Shown here piece by piece: positions 1 through 10,029 of a DNA stretch of 64,000 nucleotides; the first letter of the stretch is position 1, and every line of letters starts with the position of its first letter. Source of the DNA: Lepidostoma basale (Eukaryota > Arthropoda > Insecta > Trichoptera > Lepidostomatidae); assembly GCA_022606425.2 (NCBI GenBank), contig JAHDVF020001320.1, positions 124,001 through 188,000 on the forward strand, given 5' to 3'. The position numbers and the translations under genes are program-made. Below the pieces are notes generated by a model. The model was not told where the DNA came from. It saw nothing but the letters and a program-made list of their open reading frames with translations, and made no database searches.

Positions 1-21
1 AAAATATAAATCCTTTCTAAC

Positions 22-565
22 AAAACTAAAACCTATCCAAAAAAGCTTGAATGGCATTGCACAATGGTGTTCTTCTACCGACCCTTATGTATGGAAGCGA
101 AGCATGGAACTGGCAAAAGAAGGATGAAAGTAGAATAAATGCAGTAGAAATGAGATCTCTTGAATGAATGTGTGGATACTCTGTGTATGATAGTGTCGAA
201 TGAAAATATAAGAAGTGAATGCGGTGCGCGTGATAGTGTCATAAACAAAATAATGAAAGGATCATTAAGATGGTTTGGACATATGGAAAGAATGTATGAA
301 GAAAGAATGGTAAAAAAATTATATGTTAATGATGTATATGGAACCAGGAATATAGGAAGACCGAGGAAAACGTGGCACGATAAAATAAATCAAATATTGA
401 ATGACGGCCATGCGAGGAGTCAGAGAAATCGACGCGCGTGCATGACACGATGTATGAATATTGAGGAAGCGAGAGAAATATGTCAGGAAAGAAAAGTGTA
501 GCAGTCCATTATTTTGCCTACCCCTTCGGGGAGACGGCGTGATGGTTAGTTAGTTATCTAGTTAA
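22..565 (+). mobile_element. LINE-A 3' end fragment with GTTA tail
   Basis: The DNA matches the C-terminal part of the LINE-A RT protein seen in several other places in this window (for example 43700-44354). The last frame, 160-501, reads SLRWFGHMERM, RPRKTWHD and CMNIEEAREIC. The conserved 3' end (CTACCCCTTCGGGGAGACGG) and a short GTTAGTTAGTTA tail at about 545-557 mark the true 3' end. Upstream the frame is shifted relative to other copies near position 190, so this is a dead, 5'-truncated insertion. The LINE clade is not resolved. Confidence 0.85.
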
Positions 566-924
566 ATACTTTCTATATACTCGTAGTTTTAAAAGAAAAA
601 AAATATTTAATAGATATTAAAAAATATGTTACCATATGCATATTTCTAAACGTAATTATCATAACTTCTTGTTTTAACAAGGAAACAAATACATTTAATA
701 GAACAATTTCCATAAGAATTTGGAAAACTACATCATGTACATAAGGCCAAAGACTAGTCCACGATAGTCCACGAGACATGCATCCTTCCGCTGTTGACAT
801 ATGGATTGGAAACTGTGGTATTCACAACATTTTCACATTATATTTAATCAAAAATAATTTTACATAAACTTAAGACTTTAACACTGTGAAATTTCATAAT
901 GTCGATTTTTTTTTAAATGAATTT
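566..924. other. Unassigned AT-rich stretch
   Basis: I recognise no gene or repeat family here. Short open frames have no coding character. Confidence 0.5.
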
Positions 925-1101
925 AAACACTGTTTTTTCCACTTTTGAGTTTATTTTTCTCGATACGTTTCGAAATCTTCAACATCGGTTGAACGATATA
1001 AACTGATTTTAAATGGTTTAAATCATTCTTTCGATAATAAAGGTGTATAGTTTTTGAAATACGTAGAGAAAAAAAAACTCAAAAGTGAAAAAACCAGTGT
1101 A
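925..1101. repeat. F7 inverted-repeat element
   Basis: A left arm at about 925-976 is repeated in inverted orientation at 1050-1101. Both contain ACTTTTGAGTTT and a TTTCGAAAT-like block. The same arm occurs near 11290, 11770 and 19090. The 19.1 kb copy carries a hammerhead-like module; here the equivalent minus-strand box (TTGAAGA, then CGAAACGTATC) has lost most of its stem II. I read it as a decayed PLE-type terminal segment in foldback form. Confidence 0.55.
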
Positions 1102-1585
1102 TTCATTCTTTAAAAAATCGTGTGAGGGTTTTCTTTTTATGTCCATGTGGGTGCGTTCATAAAATAAACGTTATGCGTTTTAAACTTCGGGGAGCGGTGA
1201 ATCGATTCGCTCACCGACGAAGTATTTAATTCAATAAAATATCCCACTGTCATTCATACTCTGACAGACTGCGATGGGGTTTATCTGGATTTTCATTCCA
1301 CGAATTCATTTTGAAGAAAAGCGCGTAGATGCGGATGACAGGATGTGCTACGCTTAACCAAAAACACATTGTAATATTTCTACAATAATGAAATGTTACG
1401 GTCTTATTCTACGTCTGCGGAATCCGTATTAAAAGTATACGAGGAAAAAAAATTGCCTAAAAGAGATAAATAAATTGTCTCGAAAACCAGGTTTTTAGAA
1501 GTCAAATACAACATTTTTCGGTACATTTTTATACAGCCATTTATTTCAATCAAAAGAGAAAAAAAAATCTTCAACTTTTTCTTGT
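1102..1585. other. Unassigned, partly higher-GC sequence
   Basis: The part at 1120-1370 is less AT-rich and matches no repeat in the window. It may be host-unique. No convincing open frame is present. Confidence 0.4.
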
Positions 1586-1862
1586 TTGTTTCTGTAGAAT
1601 ATGTGGTCTGTTCTCCAGAGGGTTGCTCCTTCCATCTTGCAGGAGATCTTTCACGAGGACGAGTTCCGTAAGGCTAATAAAGCAATATAGAAGAGTCTGG
1701 TGGTGTCATTCTTTGGACATGGCCATACCAATATTTCCTTCGCTATCTTCTCCATCTCCATAATATCTCTTTTATTCTGGTGTTTCTCACGTGATCTCTT
1801 AGTGTCTTGTTTGCTATCATCCTTTGTGTCTTCATCTCGGATGTCCTCAAAAATTGTTTTGT
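1586..1862 (-). mobile_element. LINE-B1 3' end fragment
   Basis: Read on the minus strand, this is homologous to the LINE-B1 copies at 17215-17640 (minus) and 7440-7770 (plus). It shares the lines encoding HVKRM-like, TRLFYIALLAL and the segment before the stop. The tail side at about 1570-1600 is a degraded CTT-rich tract. An open frame covers 1651-1890 but does not keep the consensus frame throughout. It abuts the next LINE-A copy directly, so one element inserted beside or into the other. Confidence 0.75.
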
Positions 1863-1866
1863 CTTG

Positions 1867-2478
1867 ACAAACAACAAACAAACAAAACAATCACGCCGTT
1901 TCCCCGCAGGGGTAGGCAGAGAGAATGGACCGGCACACTACTCTATCCTGGCACACCTCTCTAGCTTCCTCCACATTCATACATCGAGTCATACACGCAC
2001 GTCGATTCTTCCGGCTTCTGACATGACCAACTTTTAATATTTGATTAATTTGGTCATGCCATGTTTTCCTCGGTCTACCTCGACTCCTTACTCCATTTAC
2101 ATTGTTAACGTATACTTTTTTAACCATTCTTTCTTCACCCATGCGCTCCATATGTCCGAACCAACGAAGCGAACCTTTCATAATTTTGTTCATAATACCT
2201 TCTTTCGCTCTACACTCCTTCCTAATATCAGCATTTGAGATTCTGTCGTACATCGTTCTACCGCACATACGTCTTAGGGACCTCATCTCTACCGCATTTA
2301 TTCTGCTCTCATCTTTCTTCTGCCAATTCCATGCTTCGCTTCCATACATAAGGGTTGGAACCAGAACTCCATTGTGAACGGCCATTTTCGCTTTCATTGA
2401 TAAATTCTTGTTTCCAATAACTACTTTTAAAGCTCCTAAGTTTTGTCTTGACTGTGTCTGTTTTTGCTTCAACGCCAT
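1867..2478 (-). pseudogene. LINE-A (TTG-tail subtype), RT C-terminal fragment
   Basis: A 195-codon open frame (2478 down to 1891) holds the C-terminal thumb and tail of the LINE-A RT: TLMYGSEAWNWQKKDESR near residues 42-59, SLRWFGHMERMGEERMVKK near 103-121, GRPRKTWHDQINQIL near 131-145, and the terminal SILSAYPCGETA. It has no internal stop, so it is one of the youngest copies, but the RT palm and endonuclease are missing by 5' truncation. Its 3' tail at 1867-1889 is TTG/TTTG-like rather than GTTA. The copy at 48808-49090 is nearly identical. Confidence 0.85.
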
Positions 2479-2529
2479 AGTATGGCCGTAATACGGTATT
2501 ATTCGTCTTATGCATGTTTAACTTTTTTA

Positions 2530-2880
2530 ATTGAAATTTCTTGGTTGAAGTTTATTTTAGATAATGAAAACAAAAAATATATATTATAAAAAATGTCTTT
2601 ATTATTATGTATTTAGTATGCTTTCACTTGTGTTTATGTTCGGCCGGTTTCGGCAGCTTGCTGCCATCTTCTGGTACCTACATCAAAATTTATTTGGTTT
2701 ATACAATAAATGATAGTGGTGGGGGTTTAACATTTTTTTCCTGATGCTAAATAATGTATTACTGTTATTAAGTTGAAATGAGTCTATATTATATAAATTT
2801 ATTATGTTTTGGGTTAGTTTATTTTAAAACAAAACAATCCAAAACATAATAAATTTACATTATATAAAATCATTTCAACT
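2530..2880 (-). mobile_element. F3 PLE-like terminal segment
   Basis: This is an inverted copy of the sequence at 52100-52400. Shared blocks include AATGATAGTGGTGGGGGTTT and the hammerhead-like module at 2642-2673. The distal part, 2771-2880, is itself a palindrome with arms starting GTTGAAATGA. The weak minus-strand frame at 2968-3171 lies in the position where a PLE reading frame would end, but I cannot recognise it. Confidence 0.55.
2642..2673 (-). ncRNA. Hammerhead-like module, family F3
   Basis: On the minus strand: CAGAAGA (one mismatch to CUGANGA), an extra T, a perfect 6-bp hairpin GGCAGC-AA-GCTGCC, then GAAA and CCGGCC. In the other copy (52255-52286) the last block is the self-complementary ACCGGT followed by C. 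Stem I pairing is weak. Hammerhead identity is inferred from layout. Confidence 0.5.
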
Positions 2881-4560
2881 TGTGATGGTATTGAACCATC
2901 GTAGAGAGAGATGCGTGAATTCAGATGTAATACGAAAATAAATTCAAATGACTAGGAAATATAACACCTAACCATGTGGGGGTAGATCTAGGCGCGGGGA
3001 GCAGAGAAGACGCAGGGAGAGGGGAGAGGGGTGAGTTTGGCCGAGGGGTTCGTGGGCCAGGGTGGTAAGTAGATCGAGGCAGTGAATTTTCAGACCTAGC
3101 GTCGAGAGGTCGTTCTTAGTATTAAAATTCGGGTTGTGTTTTTTTGTTGTTCTAATTATCAAGAACTTCATTTTATTTTGTATACAAGTATAGTGGTACG
3201 AGGGTGCGGCATTTGCAGATTTAAAAATATTGGAGTAGAATTGGTTTCCAGAGCGGTCGACCTAAGCTAAGTCTATATTTAAGAATTATTACTTTCAGGA
3301 ATGGAGACTGACTTGTCTTAGGACTATCATAATTATGTTTGTATTTATGCATACGTATTTATACATATGCAGAATCTAAATATACATGCATCCCTTATAT
3401 TGATTTCCTCCCTTATTGCACGCAGAATACAATAAGTTTAACATACGGGCAACTTAACCCTTAACGTACCGTGTTCAAAACAAAACGCTCGCTCCCATGT
3501 GGTAAGTTCAGTCTACCGCTAACTTTATCTAAATATCAAGCATATGACTAGATGAATCAAAATTTAATTTATGTCATCTTGTAGGGAATTTCATTAGAAA
3601 TAGATCGATATCTATAACATACATGGATTATTTGAAAAACATATCATTATTAATTTTTTTCTGGAACCATGCGATTTCTGATATGTAATGCGTCATAGCA
3701 TACGGGCGACTGGACATACGGGTATATACTTGTCTTGCGGCCGGCGGCCGGCGGGGCGAAACTCTACGAGATTTTACGTATGATAAAGGCACCTAGGCAA
3801 AATGTATAGTACGTTCAAGACAACGAGTACGTATTAATATTTGTCCCTTTTGGTAAAGTGTTAATATTTTCACAGTTCTGATATTATTAAGTTGCATGCT
3901 GCGTTTTCATCCACAGTCTCTATTATTACGTATCTATTGAAAAGGCCAGACATATAATTTATAATACGTTCAAAACAGCGAGTAAGTATTTGTCACTTTT
4001 GATAAAGTTGTAAATATTAGCAAAACAAATTCTACCTTAACACGAATGAAGGTGAGGGCAGTCTTAGAAAAAAAATTTTTTTGGGATGAAGGAAGTAATT
4101 TTTTGCTTTTTTTTTTATTACGAAATATTGAAAACACTTCAATGGAGGATTACAATTTTTTTTATAATATAAAGGTCCATAGGTTTTAAGAAAATCAACT
4201 TTAAATTGGCAGTGGAAACTCAATTTACCACATGGCAACGCGACGGTTAAAGGACCCGATTTAATATACCACTTACTAAACAACCAACGATTATTGATCA
4301 CTAATTAGGGAAATGTAGCTCACTAACAGATATAATTCGATCTTCGTCTACACGACAACTATATGACAGCTACAGGGTTGCGACAGAGATGATATGAAGG
4401 GAGCTTGGGAAGTCTACTCTCGTACTGCCTCGCCTATGGTAGAATATCTTCTAGAGTGTAGCTCGCTCTCTAAGACCCAGCAAGTGCAGACATTGTAGAT
4501 AGACCTTACTCATGAAGGATGCTGTGAAGTCTGGTGATAGATAGCCGAACTTGGCGCCGT
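2881..4560. other. Unassigned region with a degenerate direct duplication
   Basis: No repeat family from the rest of the window is recognised. The part at 2960-3110 is purine/GC-rich, and 3735-3762 has a short GGCCGG-rich tract. The segment at 3806-3867 recurs in degenerate form at 3961-4017 (shared TACGTTCAA, ACGAGTA, TTTGTC, AATATT), giving a period of about 155 bp. Open frames at 2968-3171 and 4032-4301 have no recognisable motif. Confidence 0.4.
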
Positions 4561-5250
4561 CTACACTTGCTCTGATCGCTTCACGAGCTCCGTACACAAG
4601 GTGTTAGCTAATTTGGTTGGCTGACGACCACGGCAGACAAGTGGAGGTGGACCATCTTCGGAAACCCCCGATAGGGTGATGGCCAGGTTCATAGGTTTGA
4701 ATCCCCAGGTCCACTGATTAAGGGTTGGGAAGTAGGTCGTCTGGTCTCCAGACGATTCTGCTGTGGAGCAGTGAAGAAAAATCATCAGTCTGACGAAAAG
4801 ACTGGTTCCCCGCGATACTAACACTATTATATCCGAATCCCCTACAACTCCTTATATATCTAATATATTATATTTTGACACTGAATTGTTGTATAACCTG
4901 TGCCTTTCAGGAAGCTGTTCTTTATTGCATCATTATTACATTACGCTCTGATTTAAATTACTGTACATCGTATTTGTTCCAAATTATTTGTGAATGTTTC
5001 TTCCAGGGCTGCCACATTTTTTTAGAGATAATATTTTGAATTTATATTTTGTAAACTTAGAGATATTTTAGGTTGTTTGGTTTAGATGTTCCTAGGAAAT
5101 ATTGAGTGACATATAGTTTGATTATACGTGGGTTTGTCAGGATTGCTTAGAATATTCGGAAGGGTTAGGAACGATTAGCTTTAGAATGAAATTATCAGTA
5201 TTCGCCAAATAAAAGGGCTTGGATTACATCGGTCATAACGAAGGGTCATA
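4561..5250. other. Unassigned stretch
   Basis: An 87-codon minus-strand frame (4824-4561) has no recognisable domain and I do not call it a gene. The rest is AT-rich DNA with no clear repeat match. Confidence 0.4.
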
Positions 5251-5404
5251 CGGTATTATTTCTAGACGATCACGAAGGCCAACTCGCGTAAGGTAAAACA
5301 CCTGTAAGCTCCATACAGGTGGACAAAGAAGGAATGACTGGAGGAAGCTCCACCATTCGCGGAGGAAGGTTAGGAGGGATTCTGCTTAGGTTCCTCACGG
5401 ACCA

Positions 5405-5572
5405 GGATGGGACATCACAGTGATGATGACCAGGAAGGATGAAGGCTGGGTTACGAACGGGGACCAGCTCGTTTCACCACATTTGGTGCCGTGACCAGGA
5501 GGAGTCATCACAGTGATGATGACCAGGAGGATTAATTCCTCGTAGGTAGCTCGTTTCATCACAAACTGCAAC
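5405..5572. repeat. Degenerate tandem duplication, about 93-bp period
   Basis: A 23-bp string is identical at 5413-5435 and 5506-5528 (core CATCACAGTGATGATGACC). It is followed in both units by GCTCGTTTCA-CACA at a similar distance. Between the units lies TTTGGTGCCGTGACCAGGA, which resembles an LTR-element primer-binding region, but no LTR or gag frame supports that reading. Confidence 0.55.
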
Positions 5573-5584
5573 TTTATAACAGTA

Positions 5585-5690
5585 ATATAATATGTAACAC
5601 GAATCCACCGTTTTTTTTAATTAGCTGTAATTAGGCACTTAACCAGCAAGAACTTAAAAATAATATTGAAGAAATTATTCAATATTATCT
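5585..5690 (-). repeat. NA-A 5' segment fragment
   Basis: Matches the 5' part of the NA-A copies at 19470-19690 (minus) and 22225-22340 (plus): GAATCCACCG, TTAGCTGTAATTAGGCACTT, AACCAGCAAGAA and the AATATTGAAGAAATTATTC block. The LINE-like 3' half is missing. Confidence 0.6.
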
Positions 5691-5807
5691 ATGCGTCCTC
5701 TAGATAACATCGACTACTTGGAAAAGGGCAGGTACGTGGCGGATATTGCGGACTCTGACATGTCGCTTGGGGCTTGGGAAAAATTAATGAAGTATGTCAG
5801 AAAATAA
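5691..5807 (+). CDS. Small unrecognised open frame, 38 codons
   Basis: ATG at 5691 to TAA at 5805-5807. The translation contains DNIDYLEKGRYVADIADSD and WEKLMKYVRK, with balanced charge and G/C at several third positions, unlike the low-complexity frames around it. It sits between an NA-A fragment and a LINE-A tail, so it may be a transposon remnant or an exon fragment. I recognise no family. No splice context was established. Confidence 0.2.
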   Translation: MRPLDNIDYLEKGRYVADIADSDMSLGAWEKLMKYVRK

Positions 5808-5827
5808 CATATAGCGGTTTATTTTTT

Positions 5828-5880
5828 TCTGCCTACCTCTTAGGGGAGACGGCGTGATGGTTAGTCATTTAATTAGTTTA
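5828..5880 (+). repeat. LINE-A 3' terminus stub
   Basis: Only the last 50 bp of LINE-A remain: CTGCCTACCTCTTAGGGGAG, then ACGGCGTGATGGTTAG and a broken tail. Confidence 0.7.
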
Positions 5881-5897
5881 AAAAATAAAATTACATA

Positions 5898-5928
5898 GAC
5901 ATGTTTCAGACAACCAGTCCTTCTTCAG
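5898..5928 (-). ncRNA. Hammerhead-like module, family F1
   Basis: On the minus strand: CTGAAGA (exact CUGANGA), extra A, then GGAC and GTCT able to pair as stem II around TGGTT, then GAAA, and the self-complementary ACATGT followed by C. The flanks are a decayed form of the 8-bp stem I seen intact at 49519-49558. Confidence 0.55.
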
Positions 5929-5961
5929 TGATACATATTATAAAGCTACATATTTAAAATA

Positions 5962-7247
5962 TTAGGTCCTTACATATGAAATTGACGTTTTGTATGGGAG
6001 GAACATAAAGTTGATTTTTTTTAAATATAATATATTTATTTAATCAAAGTATGTACCATTGCTATCTATGCACTTTTGCCATCTCATAGGTAGTTCATCG
6101 ATCCCTTTACTAAAAAAAACATTCGGACGGGAATCAATAAAATCTTTGAAGTCGGTTTGGACTGCCCCATCGGAGTTGAATTTTTTCCCTTGCAAGAAGT
6201 TATCCAAATTTCGAAAAAAATAGTAATCTGTTGGGGCAAGGTCCGAAGAGTACGGTGGATGTCTTAGATATTCCAATTGAAGCTCTTCTAATTTGGTAGC
6301 CGTCTGTTGTGCAGTGTGTGGTCTAGCATTATCATGAAGCAGCAGTGGCCTAGAGCGATTAACCAGCCTCGGTTGTTTAGCAGCTAGCTTTTCCATCATG
6401 GTTTGCAGTTGCTGACAATAGACATCTGCCGTAATCGTCTGGCCAGATTTAAGAAAGCTGTAGTGAACGATACCAGCACTAGTCCACCAAACGCTCACAA
6501 GTAACTTTTTTGGAGTCAATTTTCGCTTGGGGCATTGTTTGGCTGGTTCGGTAGGGTTCAGCCATTGCGATGAGCGCTTTCGATTATCATACAGGATCCA
6601 CTTTTCATCACAGGTAATGATTCGATTCAAAATCCCTTCATTATTGTGCCGGTTGAGTAATGCAATGCAGCAGTCAACGCGCGTTTGTTGATTTGCTTCA
6701 CTCAATTCGTGAGGTACCCACCTTTCAAGCTTTTTCACCTTCCCAATTTGCTTCAAGTGGATTAAAACAGTTTTATCACTAACATCGCAGTCTGCAGCTA
6801 ACTCGGACGTGGTTTGCGATGGATCCGCTTTCACAATAGCCTTCAATTCTTCATTATCAACTTTGGTCTACGGCCGTCCACGGGGCTTATTCTGCAGGTC
6901 GAAATTTCCAGAACGAAAACGTTGGAACCAAAAACGCACTGTGTTTTCTTTTGCGGCACCGTCGCCATACACATCATTAATCCTTCGAGCCGTTTCTGCA
7001 GCACTGGTGCCACGGTGGAACTCGTACTCGTAAATAACGCGATATTTCAAGTTTTCCATTTTGTAAACTGAGTGACGCAAAGAAAAAAAACAATTGAGGA
7101 AAAAACAAATGAATTATAATTTTCGAAACACAAATACTTAGTAAATAGCTGTATAAATTTGAATTTGGAATTCCTAACCAAAGAGAAGATATTTGAGATC
7201 AAAGTTGCCAGTACGGCAAAACGCCAATTTCATATGTAAGGACCTAA
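5962..7247 (-). mobile_element. mariner element, cecropia-like subfamily, 1286 bp
   Basis: The ends are 31-bp terminal inverted repeats with one mismatch: TTAGGTCCTTACATATGAAA at 5962 and its reverse complement ending at 7247. A TA target duplication flanks them (5960-5961 and 7248-7249). The length and TTAGG start are typical of mariners. It interrupts an older F1 repeat whose uninterrupted inverted copy is at 8545-8800. One in-frame stop breaks the transposase; the rest looks intact, so this is among the younger insertions here. Confidence 0.95.
6040..7059 (-). pseudogene. mariner transposase, single nonsense mutation
   Basis: The frame starts at an ATG at 7059 (an upstream ATG at 7080 would add seven residues) and ends at 6040, about 338 codons; mariners usually have about 345. 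The N-terminal helix-turn-helix region runs through YRVIYEYEFHRGTSAAET and ends in a GRP motif. An in-frame TAG at 6870-6868 follows; the same frame then continues through KLERWVPHELSE (linker motif), CDEKWILYDN (first Asp), HDNARPHT (second Asp) and YSSDLAPTDYYFF (third Asp). There are 34 residues between the last two, so the triad is DD34D. It ends in WQKCIDSNGTYFD. All three catalytic Asp remain. It would act by cut-and-paste at TA sites, but the early stop should abolish activity unless it is read through. Confidence 0.95.
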
Positions 7248-7439
7248 TATTATATTATAAAATTTTTTACATTATCTGACAGATGTTATAAAGAATTATA
7301 TTGGAACGTTTATGCTTTTGTTATAACAAATATTATTATTCAATTTAAAATTTTAACTAATAATTTAAAGTTTTTTGGAGATTCAGGTAATTACTTACAA
7401 CAAAGGAAAGAAATCAAAGATTGGACTTGACGTTAAATT

Positions 7440-7770
7440 TATTTGATTATTTATAATATTTAGTCAGGACGATAGCAGGCAAGACACCGAGAAATCACGT
7501 GATGAACACCAGAATAAGAGATATATGTGAGGTTGCGGATATTATAAGATTGAGCAGATAGCGAAAAAGGGACTGGTATGGAAATGTTCAAAGAATGGAC
7601 ACCACCAGACTCCCCTATATTGCATTGCATAATCAGCCCCATGGGACTCGTCCTCGTGGAAGACCTCTTTAAAGATGGAAGGACAGCTGGGAATCTACCT
7701 CACCGGAGGAGCAACACTCTGGATAACATACCACATAGGTCTACAATAAAGAAGAAGAAGAAGAATATAA
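7440..7770 (+). mobile_element. LINE-B1 3' end fragment with GAA tail
   Basis: Homologous to 17215-17640 on the opposite strand. In broken frames it encodes the IAGKTPRNHVMNTRIRDI-like segment, W-G-VQRMDTTRLPYIALHNQPH-like segment and a C-terminus ending near TTT. The GAAGAAGAAGAA tail lies at 7749-7765. Several frameshifts and stops make it dead. Confidence 0.75.
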
Positions 7771-8225
7771 AACAGTTGTGTCTAACTTCAGTTCCTAACC
7801 AATTTAGTCATTCAGTTCATTTTAGTCGTTACGTATGTACATTTTATATAATTTTTGTATGCTGAAATATTGCTGAGACGGTATATGAGGAATTTGAATG
7901 AATTAAAAATTGTTTTGTACTATCTTCATATTAACATAAAGTGTGCACTCTCAGATTAGCACCTCATCCTGATTATCTTTTCGTCTTCTATCAGAAATCG
8001 ACAGATGTATCAAGAAGACCCCTCTCTGATGTGTGCCTTTGAATGCGACCAATGTGGTCACCCTAGGACATCAGTCCAAACAATACCCAGCCTCAGTACG
8101 ACCCCTTTGAAAGCAAGAGTTTAATACCATTACCTCTTGTTTACTGCTGTTACAGATCAGATTTGTGTGTTTACTCAACCGAATTTGTGCGAATGTAAAA
8201 TTAAAAATTATATTACAAATTATAT
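7771..8225. other. Unassigned stretch
   Basis: AT-rich up to about 7920. The part at 7920-8130 is less AT-rich and reads CAFECDQCGHPRT in one frame, faintly like the Cys/His patch at the end of some LINE proteins, but too short to call. Confidence 0.3.
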
Positions 8226-8328
8226 ATTCAAATACTTAAAACTCTTATTTTATTTTTTAAATACCTTGTATACAACACTTAACTTTAAAAAAAACTTAAT
8301 TAAATATCAGATATGTTTCGGATATGTT

Positions 8329-8448
8329 TTTTTTTATATAGGTAAAACAAGGCGTAACTCCAAATTAAGAATAAAAGAGCACATAAGATGTCTCACTCAT
8401 AATTTTTTTTTTCTTAATTTGCCAACCTCATTGAAAAAGATCATTTAA
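8329..8448 (+). pseudogene. PLE GIY-YIG endonuclease fragment
   Basis: One frame reads YIGKTRRNSKLRIKEH followed by IRCLTH. This matches the core of the GIY-YIG endonuclease fused to Penelope RTs: the YIG tripeptide, then K-T-x-R, then R-I-x-E-H. The partner GIY strand is lost in a T-run upstream. The frame opens at 8137 but the part before about 8329 is terminal-repeat DNA, not protein. It stops at 8446, while homologous sequence continues out of frame to about 8600, so it is decayed. The enzyme normally nicks target DNA for retrotransposition. Confidence 0.65.
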
Positions 8449-8762
8449 TAAAGATAAAATGAAATATAACTTTGAGCAATCTCGAAATTTTAGAAATTAA
8501 AAAGCAATTAAAAATAATGAAAATATTAAAAATAATCAAATATATTTTACGTCAAGTCCAATCTTTGATTTATTTCCTTTGTTATTAGTAATTACCTGAA
8601 CCCCAATAAACACTTAAAATTATTATTATAAAATTTAAATTTATTCATGATATTTGTTATAATAAAAGCATAAACGTTCCAAAATAAATCTATATAACAT
8701 CTGTCAAAACTGATCATATTTGTAAACAATTTTATAATATTTTAAATATCTTTATAATATCA

Positions 8763-8794
8763 CTTAGGAAGGACCGTGTTGTCCGAAACATATC
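8763..8794 (+). ncRNA. Hammerhead-like module, family F1 (decayed box)
   Basis: CTTAGGA (two mismatches to CUGANGA), extra A, a GGAC/GTCC 4-bp stem around CGTGTT, GAAA, then ACATAT (decayed from ACATGT) and C. It lies about 300 bp downstream of the GIY-YIG fragment, as expected for a PLE terminal repeat. Confidence 0.45.
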
Positions 8795-9079
8795 TAATAA
8801 TTAATTTTTTTTTAATTTAAGTTAAGTGTTGTATACAAAGTATATAAAAAAGAAAATTAAACATCTACAATACAAAAAATGGCGAACATAGAAGAAACTT
8901 GAAACTGACTATTTTAAGCATTACAGACTATTAAACATAGAGATAATGCTATGAATCAGTTAGAAGCATATTCTTAGATGTCAAAAACACTTATAAAAGG
9001 CAAGTATTTGAACTGGATAAACCAGTAATAAAACTGTATATGATTTTTTAAGAGGGGCGAATGAAACTAGTTACTCTAC

Positions 9080-9346
9080 TTTTTTCTTCTTGTCTTTTTC
9101 TTTTTTTTTACATTTTAAAATTATATTTCATCTTTAATTATTTATTATTACTAGTACTACTAGTTTTCTCTTTAACTTACCAAAGTGTTACTTTATTCTT
9201 CTTATATATTTAACTTTATGTCAGTTGTTATATAATATTTGTGGTAGCATGTCATTGGCCTTGTTTTGTTGTGTCTGGGTGTTTATATTTATATACTGTA
9301 TTTGCTGTTTGTTACCCTCAATAATAAAAAATAAAAAAATAAAAAA
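9080..9346 (+). repeat. LINE-D (jockey/CR1-like) 3' untranslated end
   Basis: Shares a T-rich run, TGTGGTAGCATGTCATTGGC and an AATAAAA-type tail (9322-9346) with the 3' end of the LINE at 25770-26378. No coding part is recognisable here. Confidence 0.55.
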
Positions 9347-10025
9347 TATATGTTTGAAAGATATGGGAAAAAGTTTAAAATATATTGGTTAGATTTTGAT
9401 TATGGATACATATATTCTACGAAACCTCCTGATCGTATTTTGTTTATATATCACTTCCGACTTCTAAAACATATTCGGATGATGAGAATATTTCATTCGT
9501 ACCATAGAAACATAACACACTAAAAAGGTTTTATTTGATCTTCTTAATGTCAACTGGAATTAACTTGTATTTCATCAAAACTCAAAATGATTACATTCTA
9601 GTAAAGCATGTATCTTATATCTTATTAAAGAGGTGAACAACGAAGTTGACTCCACGTTATATTCTGAGAATATCAGTTTGTGAGTGATAGCATTGATTGA
9701 AGGGTGGGGTGTTTTGAATGATTCGTTTCGATATTTTCCCCGTCAAAGTCAAAACATAAATAATATAAAACCGACATCAAAAATGACGAAATAATACCAC
9801 AATTCGCTTCACGAATGTTGTTCGCGATGAACGTTTTGTTCACGAAGTGTGGTCAAAAACACGTCAAATTCAAAAACATTATTTTGGTTTCCAGCCCATG
9901 GAATTAAGGGGTTACACCACCCCGACGCTCGAAAAAATATTCATTAAAATACACTTTTTTTTTTAATTATTTTTCACATTCTTCAGAATTTCATAAACTT
10001 AATTATATTAATTATTTCATAAAGA
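9347..10025. other. Unassigned stretch
   Basis: No repeat match or gene seen. A small imperfect inverted repeat (CTTCACGAATGTTG against its partner near 9845) occurs around 9808-9850. Confidence 0.4.
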
Positions 10026-10029
10026 ATGA

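Larger units (their letters stand above)
5885..7440 (-). mobile_element. F1 PLE-like terminal segment, split by mariner
   Basis: The pieces 5885-5961 and 7248-7440 are contiguous in the inverted copy at 8545-8800, so they formed one repeat before mariner inserted. Shared blocks include AACGTTCCAA, AAAGCATAAACG and, at the far end, CGTCAAGTCCAATCTTTGAT on the minus strand. The hammerhead-like module at 5898-5928 lies at the outer end. Confidence 0.7.
8226..8880 (+). mobile_element. PLE F1 remnant with inverted terminal pieces
   Basis: A minus-strand terminal piece (8226-8325: ACAACACTTAACTTTAAAA, then TCAGATATGTTTCGGATATG) precedes a plus-strand coding remnant (8329-8600), an A/T-rich 3' region, the hammerhead-like module (8763-8794), and a plus-strand tail (TTAAGTTAAGTGTTGTATAC, to 8880) that is the reverse complement of the first piece. 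Inverted terminal pieces around a GIY-YIG coding remnant fit a Penelope-like element. Confidence 0.65.

Noticed and set aside
4561..4824. 87-codon minus frame in a less AT-rich block
   Set aside because: No recognisable motif, no repeat match, no start context, and length is expected by chance at this composition.
5462..5500. LTR retrotransposon primer-binding site
   Set aside because: One short resemblance without LTRs, gag or pol traces nearby is not enough.
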